From contig NC_081413.1 of NCBI RefSeq assembly GCF_030272615.1, forward strand, positions 144,562,476 through 144,626,475: 64,000 bases of DNA. The letters run 5' to 3'. The DNA comes from Cryptomeria japonica. Taxonomy: Eukaryota; Streptophyta; Pinopsida; Cupressales; Cupressaceae. Each line of letters opens with the position of its first letter. Within the stretch, counting starts at the first letter, position 1. A program made the position numbers and the translations under genes. Positions 1 to 11,529 of the stretch are shown piece after piece. Below the pieces are notes generated by a model. That model made no database searches and was not told where the DNA came from. It was given only the letters and a program-made list of their open reading frames with translations.

Positions 1-271
1 GATATTTAATTGATTAGAGGAATAATTAAATATTAGATATTTAATTAATTGATTTGAAGAATAATTAAATATTAGATATTTAATTAATTGATTAGAAGAA
101 AAGGACAAATGAATTAATTAATAAAATATTTCAATTAAATTAATTAATAGAAAGACATGAAATGAATTAAATAAATAAATTTGTTCAAATTAACTATTTA
201 ACAAAAGATTAATTATTAAATAAATATAAAATATTTATTTAATCGCTCATAGCCATTTTTATGTGTATACA
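1..271 (-). repeat. 3' LTR of element A (partial)
   Basis: This is the U3-proximal end of the LTR, an AT-rich stretch with repeated ATATTTAATTAATTGATTAG-like units. It matches 19670-19941 nearly base for base. Similarity stops at 271/19941 just after GTATACA, so the LTR begins TGTATAC on the minus strand. About 900 bp of this LTR copy lie beyond the left edge. Confidence 0.9.
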
Positions 272-286
272 TTTTACCCCTCTTTG
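272..286 (-). other. Polypurine tract of element A
   Basis: On the minus strand this reads CAAAGAGGGGTAAAA directly upstream of the LTR start TGTATAC, the position where plus-strand DNA synthesis is primed. It fixes the polarity of element A as minus. Confidence 0.8.
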
Positions 287-788
287 AAATGATGTCGAGA
301 CAACATTGTTTCAAAGATTAAATCAAGTCTTGATAGTGCGCCTGATGGAGATAAAAATCCTGATTGTGTGCCCCCTCAGGAGATTGATCATGAAATTGTT
401 GAAAAATTTGGATAAGCGATTGATCTCATGATAATTGAAAAGGTCCTTCAATTGAATTCATTTGTGAAAAATAAATAAAATTGCCCCATTCAAAAGCATT
501 AATTACCCTTCCAAATGGTAATTATAAAATTAACCTAGGTTAATTTTATTCTCATTTGCATACTTGTAAGCTTGTGGAGTGAAAAGAATTATTTTGGTGA
601 GGTGGAAAAATGGTGATTCCATTCAAGAACCATCGATTTGAGCGTGTTCGATAATATCAGTGACCTCTTAGCTATGGTTATCCGGTATGTACCTTATTCC
701 AAGCTCGCTTTCAACTTGCCGTACTAATTTCCTTGCTTTCCGACACGTTTTAGGTTTTGTTTTTATTTTTTTGATTTCGAGTTTGCAT
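287..788. other. Internal 3' region of element A, no gene
   Basis: AT-rich sequence between the PPT and the GTTAGCGCTTTTG array. I see no coding signal; short open frames here have no recognisable motif. Confidence 0.5.
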
Positions 789-1141
789 GTTAGCGCTTTT
801 GTCTTCTTGGTTTGCACTTTTTCTTTATAGATTTCCACTTTTTTTAAGTTAGCACATTTGTTTGTTTGGTTATTGCTTTTGCTTGGTATGTTAGCGCTTT
901 CATAGAATTCATGTTTTTGTTTTATGTGTTCACGCATATGTGAAAAAGGTTTGTGCTTTTGATTGATTTAATGCTTTTCACTTGTCAATTAGTGCATGTC
1001 TTGTAAAGGTTAGCGCTTTTGAATGATTTAGCGCCCATGTTTAATAGAATCACACTTTTGTTAAAAAGGTTAGCGCTTTTGAATGATTTAGCACCCGTGT
1101 TTAATAGAATCATGCTTTTGTTAAAAAGGTTAGTGCTTTTT
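789..1141 (+). repeat. GTTAGCGCTTTTG motif array with 60 bp tandem units
   Basis: GTTAGCGCTTTTG or close variants occur at 789, 848, 890, 1009, 1069 and 1129. The last copies belong to an exact-period 60 bp tandem repeat (1008-1067, 1068-1127, then a partial unit). The core AGCGCT is a palindrome. The array lies upstream of the PMD pseudogene in PMD orientation. The same motif in the opposite orientation lies in the 5' leader of gag at the other end of element A (18395-18600), so each array points toward its own coding unit. A promoter or leader role is an inference. Confidence 0.8.
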
Positions 1142-1589
1142 TTTTAGATGAATTTTGTTTGATTTTGTTCATGCTAAAATTCTTTGAGATGATTTGATTT
1201 AGGCATTTTGATGCACAAATGTGATTGATAGGTATTCAATTGATGCCTTGAGTGATATAAATTTTTGATAATGTTGATTGATAGGATAAACAATTGATTG
1301 ATTTGATTGGTAGATTGATAGATTATCTCTAAGATACCGATTCAGTTTCTGATGAAGAGTATAGCAAAGTTGGATTGAAATCATTGATTTATAGAAAACC
1401 ATGATTTATAGTTTTAGGTTGATTTCATAGCCTAATTTGCTTCATTGAATTTTTTTTTTTTTAATCAATTGTTGATGTGATAGATTAGCGATCTCTTTGA
1501 TTCGATAGATAGATGATTGATAGAGATCAAATTCTCTTGTTAAACAAGAGAAACTCGATGTTCTCCAGTGTTAGGATAAATTCCTGGCC
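1142..1589. other. Spacer upstream of PMD pseudogene
   Basis: AT-rich DNA with repeated TTGATTGATAG-like words. No gene is seen. It could hold the promoter or leader of the antisense PMD unit, but I cannot identify a convincing TATA box. Confidence 0.4.
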
Positions 1590-3625
1590 ATGCACCACTT
1601 AGTGCTAGAGCTTACACAAGCTGGGATTAGACATATAGATGCATGCAGATTACGCTACTTGTTATACATGCCTGATATTAACCATAATAGGGGATTGTTG
1701 ACTACCTTAGTAGAGAGATGGCATAGTGAGCATAACACTTTCCACCTTCCCACTGGTGAGATTAGTGTGACACTCGAGAATGTCTATAGGATTCTTCACA
1801 TCCCCGTGACTGGTGAGTTAGTCTAGTATTATTTTTACAATTGTGGAGGAATAGAGGCTTGCAGAGCCGTATTTGGTGATGAGAGAATTTATAGAGGAGA
1901 GATCTAATGGGAGGATATGATTATGTACTACGAGACTCTCCCTGTGATTCTTGAAGGTTTGATTGGCAGATTCATCTATCCAGATAGGAGATCTTGAGGT
2001 TTTGCTGTTGGTTGGGGTAATATTCTTCAGAGCATGATGCAACATCAGACTTGATATGCATGGGGTGTTTACATGCTTTCTCATTTATATCATGATCTTC
2101 ATCAGGTTGTTTCCGATGATAGTGCTAGTCTATCTACATGATGCACACTTTTACAAATCTGGTGCTGGGAGCACATTGCTATTACTCGGCCTATCCATCA
2201 CCATGTTCATGGTGAGAGGCATCCATATGTCTATTTATATGTAGGTATCCTTACTCAACATAAGCTGCGTAAGATGGATTATTGGCATTGGGTTATGGAT
2301 TCACTGGATAGCATTATTTGGAGACCTTATATCAACTGCGAGACATGGATGGATGATGCACGAACATTACCATATATTCTGTAGAGTAGATATCTCATTG
2401 TCTGTACTCCATACATTATTGAGCGGTAGTTGATGAGTTGCATTTTGAGACAATTTGGTATCATTCAACACATGCCTACTGGTGTTACTATATATGCACG
2501 ATGGTACAAGGATAGGTGGGATTGGCGACCTTCTTTGTGTTTTGAGATAGCAAGCACAAAGTTTTTGGCTACTCCTAGGGTGGCTTATAATTTGAGATTA
2601 CACATTCTATATCCTTGGGTGACTGTGGGTTATGCTCAGTACATGCTTGCACACCCTTTTCCTTGAATTACTGATCCAACAAACCCTCCTCCCAACTCAG
2701 GAGATGAGAAGGATGATTCAGATGATCCCATCATTAGGAGACTTAGATAGAGATGAGAGCTAAGAGATTCTCAAGAGGCTAGAGGTGAGGGAGATGAGGG
2801 AGAAGATGGAGGTTGAGGCAGTAGGAGACCTAGATAGAGAGGAGGTCGATTAAGAGTCCGTGGAGGACCTTTTGGACCAGGTGGTAGGGTTGGGAGACCA
2901 CTTCCTATGGGTGGGAGAGATGCATGGTGGATTGGGGGATTAAACTAGCATGATAGGTATGAGATCAACAAGAGGATTACCCTCTACAAGAGGAGGCAGG
3001 AGCATTGGACTGGATGGGGGTTACGAGAGAGGTATTGATTTTGGTCAGATTTAGCCAGACCCTAGGGTTATTGCATCTCATGGTGGAGAGGAGGAGGATT
3101 CAGAGGATCATGTTCCTTTCATTAGATGATGGGTTCTGAGAGCTACCTAGGCTGAGATTCCAGTAGGTGGAGATGAGGGGATTCAGGATCATGTTCCTCA
3201 GTAGGATGTGCTAGAGCAGGATACTTTGGAGAGTCTCAGAGCACATATAGATCATCTTAGAGAACAAGTGCAGACACTCATGACAAAGGGAGATAGGGCT
3301 TTTAGGAGACAACAAGATACTTAGGGTCTTCTTGATCACATTCAGTAAGTTGGATCTAGCACTCTCTCAGTTGATACTGTCAGAGCACTATTTCGGGCTA
3401 GGAAGGAGACAACACACTGGCGATGATTATATGAGGAATTAGTTGCAAAGAGCTAGAGGGCAGATATCTATCATACTACTGTGAGGATGGATACTGGCAC
3501 TGGTGGAGTCATGGGACCTCCTCAGAGGTGTGGTGATCATGGGGGACAAACATCTAGAGGATCTTCTTGCCCACAGCCACAGAGGCAGACAAAGTCAGGT
3601 GGTAGTGGCACAGTACAACCTTGAC
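1590..3625 (+). pseudogene. Plant mobile domain (PMD, MAIN/MAIL-like) pseudogene, antisense within element A
   Basis: The frame from 1590 reads like the PMD signature: a helical start, then LTTLVERWHSEHNTFHLPTG, then the EISVTLENVYRILHIPVTG block. Further on are a QIWCWEHIAITRP-like segment near 2150-2200 and WRPY, matching the 'W.WEr....P' part of the domain. Stops and frame changes near 1827, 2000, 2060, 2240, 2390 and 2667 break it. The tail (about 2690-3625) is rich in acidic residues, Arg and Gly, ending near a TGA at 3625. PMD proteins are plant-specific and some act in silencing and genome stability; the domain is also known from plant transposable elements, including antisense ORFs of Tat-lineage elements. 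It converges with the integrase end of A. The function of this copy is lost. Confidence 0.85.
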
Positions 3626-3639
3626 TTGATTTATATTGA

Positions 3640-4480
3640 CGAGGCAATTGTATTTTTGATCTGATATCATTGTATACTTGGAATTTTTATGGTTTTATGA
3701 TGATCTATATGCAGACATGGATTCTATATGATGATCTTTTATTATGCATGTTACTCTATATAATGATGATCTATATGCATTGATTATATGGATGATGATC
3801 TTTTCTTTCCTTTTATTTTCATGATGATGATGTTCTATATGATGATGCAATAATGAATACTTTTGATTTTTGATTTTGATGATTATGGGTTCAAATGAAA
3901 ATGATTACTAACTTAAATGATGTAAATGCAATGATCTATATGGGAATTCTTATGAATGTTGATTTTTGTATATTTTTGATGTGTATGCATATAATGATTT
4001 TTAAATGCAAATGATCAAGATGAAATATATTTTATTATTATATGTAATGCTTATAATGATTAATGAATCTAAGTGAAAAGATGCAACTAAATGACCTTAA
4101 TGGATAAAAAGAACTACAATGATAATGATCCTAATGCAAATAATAATGATATACTACATGATTATGAAATGCACTTAATGGAATGCAAACTAATGCAATG
4201 ATTGAAATGAATGATGATAGTTTAAATGATTCTAAAGTTGAATGCACCTACAATGCAATTTTTTGTTTGTTTGTCCAAGTATACCCAATCTTTATTTATA
4301 ACCATTGATCTCTGAATGAAATAAAATGCTTATAATGCAACCAACAATGAATCCTTATAATGCAGATGAATAATGAGCTAATCTAAAAAATGATCTAAAA
4401 TGATACTTCCATTATTCATATGTTGTCTTGTAATAGTGCTTGATTTCATTATTGAGCTTTAAAATGTTGTAAGAAAATAC
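3640..4480. repeat. ATGAT-rich low-complexity DNA
   Basis: Long run of degenerate ATGATGATCTATATG-type words between the convergent PMD and integrase 3' ends. It has no coding potential and probably arose by slippage. Confidence 0.6.
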
Positions 4481-5480
4481 AAGCAACTTGACATAATGAT
4501 TCAAGATGACCTGAGTATTTCTTGCAAAACAGAGAAGGATTATCCCCTTTCATGCATGACTCGGAACGTCCTCATTGATATTTTGCCGATTATATCCTTA
4601 GACAAGTACATACCTTAATAAGAGATAAACCATAGACAACAAACAAAGAAAATAATCATGCCCCATCATAGCTTTTCTAGTCATGGACATCCTTGAGTCG
4701 CATAGACTACATGATTAGCAATAAAATCAAGATATAAACACTGAATCTTGTATGTCATTCACATGGTCATTAATTGATATAATCATCTTGATGAATGATC
4801 ATTGATAATATTTCATTACTTGATGGTTGATTCTTTATTTTCTGATTTTAATGATTCAGTTGTCATAAAATGCCTTGATATTCGTTGCTTTGTTGCTCGT
4901 TATTTGTTTCAAAATCCTAAGTGTTTTTGGTTTTTCTCAGTTTTTCGAATGTTTTGAATTTTTAAAGATTTAAAAGATCACCTTAGCAAAAAGAATTAGG
5001 ATTTTTCCCCTAGTGAAAACAAAACTTTATTATGGATGTATAAATTGATCAAGATCCAAACCATGGTGGGATACAAATGTAGATTGATTGATTCTGAGAA
5101 AATATAAGATAGTGACTACGACAAGTATGTCAAAAATTGATAATTGTTGGTAAGTTGCATATTTCCTTCTAATGGTTCAAAGCAATTAATGTGAAAAATG
5201 AATTGTATGAGCTAGGATAGATGGACGTGGTAGATGCGATTAGGATGGAGTGGATAGGTGCGCAAAGTGATCTCATAGATGGAAGTACTCACTTTTTTTT
5301 AGATAATGCCTATTTACCAAGTTTTCACTATCTAAATTTATTGTATTTTTTCCATATTTTGATTTTTTTTGTCTTCTATTTTCACTGTTTTATGCTTTTT
5401 AGGGATTTTCTACTTTTCTGATTTTTACTGATTTCTTCCAGATTTTATATGCTTTTTATTGATTTTTTCCAGGACTTTAT
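4481..5480. other. Intergenic spacer inside element A
   Basis: AT-rich with T-rich tracts near 5290-5450. I recognise no gene. It separates the 3' ends of the antisense PMD and of pol. Confidence 0.5.
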
Positions 5481-5506
5481 ATCTCAAGAATATAATTTCT
5501 TGAGAT
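5481..5506 (-). other. Inverted repeat at the pol stop codon
   Basis: ATCTCAAGAA and TTCTTGAGAT form a perfect 10 bp inverted repeat with a 6-base TATAAT loop. On the minus strand the pol stop codon TGA (5486-5484) lies inside the distal arm. It may be chance or a 3'-end RNA hairpin. Confidence 0.5.
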
Positions 5507-6610
5507 GGATGGAATTGATAGGTTCATCAAACCAATCACCTTCAAGAGTAGATAACTTGTATGCTCCTGAGCCATATGTTGCTACTATGACAAAAGAACC
5601 TAACCAATTTGGTTCAGATTTACCCTTCTTTTCTCGGTCTTGCTGATTTATCTGATTCTCCCTTAGAACTATATCTCCAATCTGAAAATGTGTGGCTTGA
5701 CTCTGTGATTATAAATTCTTTCCATTCTCTATTGATATGCCTTCAAATGATCTGTTGCATTTTTACGACGTTCCCGAATCAGCTCAAGTTCTTGAAGTCT
5801 AGAGACTCGTTCTTCTTCTTCAAGTATAAGACCATTCAAGGAAACTCGTAGGGAAGGTATCTCTACTTCTACTAGTAATATGGCTTCTGATCCATAGACT
5901 AAGCAATATGGAGTTACCCCCATAGGTGTGTGAATTCTGTTTTGGTATGCCCAAAGAGCAGGATTCAGCTGAATGTACAAGTCTTTTCCAACTTCATTGA
6001 CTGCTTTCTTCAAGATTTTCAAGATAGTCTTGTTTGATGCCTCAACTTGACCATTTCCCTATTGATACTATGGTGTAGAAAACCTATGTTGGATATAGAA
6101 TCACTCACATAGTTCCTTCACATCTTGATTCTTAAATGGTTGTCCATTATTAGTGATAATGGTCATAGGAACTCCACAGTGATAGATTATATAATTCAAG
6201 ATGAATGATGATATTTGTTTTCCTGTCACTTTCATGAAAGGTATTGCTTAAATATATTTAGTGAAATATTTAGTATCAGTCAGAATGAACTTATTTCCAT
6301 TAGAGGATGAAGGATCTATCTTACCTATCAAATCAAGGTCCCATTGAGAAAATGGCCATGATCCTACCATAGGATGTAATTCTTGTGCTGGTGCGTGGAT
6401 GAGATTCCATGGATTTGGCATTGTTTGCATTTCTTAGCATATGTGAATGAATCTCTCTCCATAGTAGGCCAATATTAACCCATACAAAGAAGTTTCTTAG
6501 CCAGTGTTAATCCACTTGAGTGTGTGCCACAAATACCTGCGTGAACTTCATTTAGAACTTTCTTAGATTTGTCTTGTTCGAGACATGTCAATAAAGTGCT
6601 ATCTAGACCT
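5484..6610 (-). pseudogene. Integrase of element A (broken)
   Basis: This module would insert the cDNA into chromosomes. From 6560 down the minus frames give the zinc-binding HHCC part (VHAGICGTH ... CKQCQIH). Next comes the first catalytic Asp in QWDLDLIGKI near 6350, and GQVEASNKTILKILKK near 6020, which carries the catalytic Glu. The C-terminal module EPNWLGSFVIVATYGSGAYK and its WFDEPINSIHLKK end follow, with a stop at 5484. No chromodomain follows, as expected for Tat rather than chromovirus elements. Several stops and frameshifts between 6250 and 6020 remove function. It is the last sense module of pol. Confidence 0.88.
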
Positions 6611-6859
6611 CACCTATATAAGGTATCAACAATAATAGTATAGCGGTATGGTTGATGGATAAAATTTCTTCTTTGATTGCAGGATAGGTCAGGAGAAAGG
6701 ATATTCTCTTTTAAGTATTGATAAGTCTGTCTGTATAAGGATTGATCGGTTCCAGATATATGGAAAATCATGTGGGTATGCTGGGATTGAATGGTAGGGT
6801 TTAAGATATCTTCCACCACAAATTCATAATGTTGTTGATTCTCTTGATTCTGCAAGAGA

Positions 6860-7260
6860 GATGCTATTGTAGACATTGCATCTACTACTTTATTCTCATT
6901 TCTTGGGATCTGAGTGAATGATACTTCTTCAAAGTGTTCTTTAAACTCTTCTACCAACTATTTGTAGGGCATGAGCTTGTCATCCTTAGTTTGATAATCA
7001 TCATTTATTTGGTTGATCGTAAGTTGTGAATCACCATAGACATGCAATTCTTTGATATTCCATTCAATAGCCATTTTGAGCCCAATAGTCAATGTTTCAT
7101 ATTCTGCAGTATTGTTTGTGCATGGAAACCCTAGTCTATATGATTTTAGAATTGTGTGTCCCTGAGGTGTGATAAACAAAATTCCCATGCCTGATCCATA
7201 TTGTGTATAGGAACCATCAAAGTATAACTCCTTAAATTTTGTACTTATTGCCAGAATGTC
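6860..7260 (-). pseudogene. Second (archaeal-type) RNase H of element A
   Basis: After the Ty3-type RNase H the frame continues into a second RNase H fold. It begins KELYFDGSYTQYGSGMG (first Asp), followed by CTNNTAEYETL (Glu), LHVYGDSQLTINQ (Asp) and NENKVVDAMS (final Asp). All four expected acidic positions are visible. One in-frame stop (near 6958) splits it. A second RNase H acquired next to the original one is characteristic of the Tat lineage. Its role would be to degrade RNA in RNA/DNA hybrids during cDNA synthesis. Confidence 0.88.
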
Positions 7261-7289
7261 TGCATCAAGAAATTCAATGTGTAATGGTA

Positions 7290-7740
7290 TGTCATCTTGT
7301 AAAGGTGCTTCAACTAATTGATCAATAATGACCTGTCCTTTGATAACTTTTCAATCAACATATTCTATATCAAACTCACTTAGTACCATAACCAATTTTG
7401 CCAGTCTGCCTATCAAAGTTGACTTGTTCAACAAATACTTTACTTGATCTATCTTTGCTATCAGTTTCACAAAATGAGTCAGCATATAATGTTGCAGTTT
7501 TTGAGTTGTAAATACAGGTGCTAGGCATGTCTTCTCTACTGATGTATAGTTCAATTCATAGATGACAAGTGTTCTACTGATGTAATAGACTGCTCTTTCT
7601 TTACCTTCTTCATCATGCTATGCTAAAAGAGCTCCTAATGATACATTTGTCACTGAGATATAAAGTAACAATGGTCTCCCTTTGATTGGTGATACAATTA
7701 CTAGAGGATTCATGAGATATTCTTTGATTTGCATAAAATC
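7290..7740 (-). pseudogene. Ty3-type RNase H of element A
   Basis: Directly after RT the minus frames read PLLLYISVTNVSLGALLA, then a KERAVYYISRTL segment and ELNYTSVEKTCLAPVF. The tail is QHYMLTHFVKLIAKIDQVKYLL and a connection region ending EFDIEYVD. These match the 'LYLA.S..A.GA.L.Q' and 'A.YYiSr.L...E..Y...EK..LAl' blocks of gypsy RNase H. Stops are present near 7620 and 7350. Confidence 0.85.
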
Positions 7741-7749
7741 CTCTTCATA

Positions 7750-8640
7750 TTTCTAATCCCATTTGAATGGAACATTCTTATGTAAAAGATGAGTGAATAG
7801 ATGACATCTATCTGCTAATTGAGAGACAAATCTTCTAATTGATTGCAATCTCCCTTGTAGAGAATGTAATTGACTTATGTTCCTAGGTGACTCCATTTCC
7901 ATGATAGCTTTGACCTTTTCTAGATCTACTTCAATTCCACGAGCTGATATAATGTACCCAAGAAGTTTTCCAAAGGTTACTCCAAATGCACATTTCTTTG
8001 GATTTAATCTTAACTGATATTGTTCAAGCCTATCAAAGATCTTGCCAAAGATGTTCAAATGTTTTTTCCTTATATGAGATTTTGCAAGTATATCATCTAC
8101 ATAATCTTCCATAAATGTATGCATCATATCATGAAAAATTGTTGTCATGGCTCTTTGATAAGTTGCTCTTGCATTCTTAAGCCCAAATGGCATAACATTC
8201 TAGTAGTAAGTACCCCATGCACAGGTGAATGCTATATTTTATTGATCTTCAGGGGCAATTCTTATTTGATTGTATCTTGAGAGTCCATCCATTAATGAAA
8301 ACATCTCATGTCATGCTGATAAGTCTACAATTATATAATTGTTGGGAAATGGGAAATCATCTTTAGGACATGCCTTGTTTAAATCTTTGAAATCGGTGTA
8401 GACTCTTATGCTATTATCTAACTTTGACAATGACACAATGCTTGAAACCCATTCTAGATAGGAAACAAGTCTTATGAAACCCAAATCCAATAGTTTCTTT
8501 AGCTCAACTTTTACAAGAAGAGCGATGTGTGGATGCATTTTCCTTAGATTTTTCTTAGCTGGTTTTTCTTTTAGATCCACTTTGAGACGATGCATGATAA
8601 GATATGGATCAAGTCCTGGCATGTCTGCATAGGACCAAGC
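7750..8640 (-). pseudogene. Reverse transcriptase of element A
   Basis: The minus frame opens at 8622 with MPGLDPYLIMHRLKVD, then VYTDFKDLNKACPKDDFPFP, MPFGLKNARATYQRAM and the catalytic box EDYVDDILAKS near 8090. ECDH-like 'LRLNPKKCAFGV' and 'LLGYIISARGIEVD' follow. These are the standard Ty3/gypsy RT blocks in order. The frame is interrupted between 8311 and 8193, so the copy is inactive. The RDLNKACPKDDFP form is typical of Tat and Athila RTs. Confidence 0.92.
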
Positions 8641-8779
8641 AAAATTTATCTGTATTTGTCTGAAGAATTCTATGTATTCTTTCCTTTCTTCATCTGGTAA
8701 TGATGCAACGAGATGAAGTATCTTGGGATCCTTTGGTGTGCCAATGTTTATTGCTTATGTTGGCTCTATTAGAATAACA

Positions 8780-9560
8780 TATCTCTCCTAAAAATATGAA
8801 TGGAGGATGTCAAAATTTCCATCTTTTGGTGCCTCAAAGAGGTTTTCACCGTCAGATACATCCTTTATTTTTCCTCTTGATTGATCTAGTGTTTCCATGA
8901 AATGGTTTTCAGCACTAGGTTTTTTTTCTTGTTTTATTTCAATTTTGCGACTCGAAAGTTTGGCATTCTCTTGACTGTAAGAAATGTTACTTGATTCCGC
9001 GATGGAAGATATCTTAGGTGTTATGGGTTTGACAATATTAAGATACACAGCTAAGTCATGGTCATTGGAAAAGACATCCAATTCAGGGTTTTCAAGGTTA
9101 TCCCAATCAATTAATTCTGGATGAAGAAGGGGTAAGTCATAGTCATCATCATTGTTAGGTGCTTCAAGGTTCAAGACATAATAGTCATAATTTGGTGTAG
9201 AGTAGGTAATATCATAGATAGAACACTCTTGAGGATAGTATCTCCCAAGTGTTCTCCAATCAGTTCTAACAAAATCAGTATTGGTATTTTATGGTTCACA
9301 CTCAAGTGACTCTTCATCTGACATTCTTCCCTCAAATGAATGGATTATATCAACACACACATCTTTAACATTGCAAGTTCCTTCTTGATTAATTTAAATA
9401 GATTCATTTGCATTTTGAAGTTGACATACTTGTGTACATGACATAGAGGATTATTTTGGTATCTTCTGTCTTCTCTCAAACTCAACTTTTTCTAGACTAA
9501 TAGTCAATCCTTCTTGATTATCTATTAGTTCTTCCATACCTTGGTACATCTTTCTCATCA
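8780..9560 (-). pseudogene. Acidic linker of element A pol, upstream of RT
   Basis: An acidic segment (9174-8788) includes DDYDLPLLHPELIDWDNLEN followed by PELDVF, like the acidic 'DLPE...PELDPW' spacer between G-patch and RT of Ogre/Tat polyproteins. I see no enzymatic motif. It continues through a gap with stops (8780-8640) into RT. Confidence 0.6.
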
Positions 9561-10060
9561 TTTTATAGAAATGATATTTCCTGATACTTGATCAATAATT
9601 GTTTGTGTTTCTTGTGGTGTTACTTCTTTTTCTTTTTCATCCTCTTTCTGTTGTTGTCTCATATATGCCTCTTTTCTCTGAATTCTGAGTTCTTCTTGTC
9701 TTCTTTCTAACTCTATCTTTTGTTTTGTAAAAGACAAGTCTTCATTTGTGACAGTTGCTTTCTCTTCATTCTTTTCTTCACTTGATACACTAGATGATAT
9801 ATTTGAACCCCATTCATAGTCATTTAAATCTGTCTCTGAACCGTTGTCTAGGATTGCACCACTATACCATACATGAATATTGTATGGTGCATATAGTTCT
9901 CTGATTTCAGCCATCTCTTCTTTCACTACTTCTGGAATATCTTGCTTAGATTTAGCACTTGCTGGTATTCTTTGAACTTGTTTACAAGATTCTTCTTCTC
10001 TTTTGATTGCAAGTTCTTCCTGCTGTTTCTCATATTCTTCTTGTATTTTCTTATTGGCTA
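9558..10060 (-). pseudogene. Charged coiled-coil-like spacer of element A
   Basis: The frame 9926-9558 is rich in Glu, Lys, Gln and Arg (ELERRQEELRIQRKEAYMRQ), predicting a long helix or coiled coil. It is preceded by ELYAPYNIHVWYSGAILD, resembling the segment after the G-patch in Tat polyproteins. No catalytic motif is seen. The gap up to 10060 is similarly charged. Confidence 0.55.
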
Positions 10061-10149
10061 CTATTTCTGCTGCTTGGTATAGCTTTTCTTGCCATGGTTC
10101 TTCTTTAGGGACTTCTTTCTTTCTCCACTTTGGCTATTGATAATTATGT

Positions 10150-10535
10150 TTCTTTTGATTTGATTTTGGATATCCAAGTCCCGATTTATCTTCTTTAGAT
10201 TGTGAGTGAGGACAAATAGGTTCTTAAATACCTTCTTGTCGCTTACCAATTGGTCCTTTTCCTTCATATCCCATTTTTTGCATGATCTTATAACCATTGC
10301 CATATTGCTCTATGAGAATATTGACTTCTACAGCTATTGCTATAGTTTCATTTTCATCTTTGTACAACCAACCAAGAATGTCCTTGTCTTCAGTTTCTTC
10401 TACAAGTGTTCCAGCTCTAACAAATGCTCCATTAAACATTTCTTTTGATTTTTCTGAGATCCTTGGTTGAATGTTTGTAGGATTTCCATATGATTTAGGT
10501 GAAAGTGGCAAGTTATATAAAGAATATTTTCCCAT
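10150..10535 (-). pseudogene. G-patch domain of element A
   Basis: From about 10312 the minus frame reads YGNGYKIMQKMGYEGKGPIG, then KRQEGI, a stop, EPICPHSQSKEDKSGLGYPK. This matches the G-patch pattern (aromatic-Gly-rich, 'KMGy.G.GpiGk...GI..PI......GLGy'). G-patch domains bind RNA or partner helicases and occur between protease and RT in Tat/Ogre elements and in some retroviral proteases. A single stop after GI interrupts an otherwise complete domain. The N-terminal part (10535-10320) is protease-to-G-patch linker. Confidence 0.8.
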
Positions 10536-10538
10536 TCC

Positions 10539-11210
10539 TTAATTATTTAATTTGAGTTTTTTCTCAAAGGTTTCCCATAACTTTTCTTGAATTTTTTTGG
10601 TAGGATATACTGATTCTCTGTTATGTAGAACTCTTGTATCTTGCGTTGGCTTCAGATTATTGCAATATTGGCCGGAGTCTAAAATTATAGTGACCTCTTG
10701 TCCCTGATGAGGAAACTTTACACATTGGTGATATGTAGAAGAAACTGCTTGCACGTTATGAATCCATGTTCTTCCCAGAAGAATGTTTTAAGAGAGATTC
10801 AAATCTAAAACTTGACATAATGTATTTCTTTCCATAGGTTCTATTTTGATTGGTAACACCACAGTTCCTTTAGAAGAACGCTCTTCTTCATCATAAGCCT
10901 TAATGGTTATTTTCTTCTTTGGATCCACTGCATTTTCTAAATATCTCAAAGCCTTTATTAAACATAATGCATAAATGTTTAAGCCAACTCCACCATCTAT
11001 GAGTACATGTTTGACATGACTTTTGTGAATGGTGACTTCAACATGTAAGGGAGCATTGTGAGGATGTTGCAAGGATGCATCATCATTTTTAGAAAATGAT
11101 AAGCATTGAGGGGCTATATAGTGTCCCACCACGTTTTGGAATTGATATACATCTAGGTCTTTTGAAACTATTGTTTCCGTTAGAGATTTTTCTAAAATTT
11201 CCTTATGCAT
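10539..11210 (-). pseudogene. Retropepsin-like protease of element A
   Basis: The frame from 11210 contains VKHVLIDGGVGLNIYAL, with Asp-Gly-Gly at the place of the catalytic Asp-(Ser/Thr)-Gly. It continues with GTVVLPIKI and, after a stop near 10788, NILLGRTWIHNVQAVSSTYH followed by VKFPHQG. This order (LIDGG ... LPI ... LLGR.WIH ... S..HQ..KF) is the Tat/Ogre protease layout. It would cleave the gag-pol polyprotein. Confidence 0.82.
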
Positions 11211-11529
11211 AGGCGAAAATTTGAGAAGCTCTAAAATTAATATTTGAGCGAGTATTCTTTACAATTGTTCCACTAAGTTATATTGTCGTGAAGAGGATGT
11301 TGATTCAATTGTTATACCTGGAAATGTAACCTTCGCTTTTCTTCTTGTAATGACGTTGATTAGTTCTGAAGGTGTGTTATCTTTAACGATGATGACATTT
11401 ACCACATCATCATACATATAAGTGTAGTTCACTTTGGCTTTTCCTTTGTCATCTTTTAATTTAGATTGTTCACCTTTTCATAATTTGGAAGTGCATTTTT
11501 GAAGGCTAGATGTGATTCATTTGTCTTAT

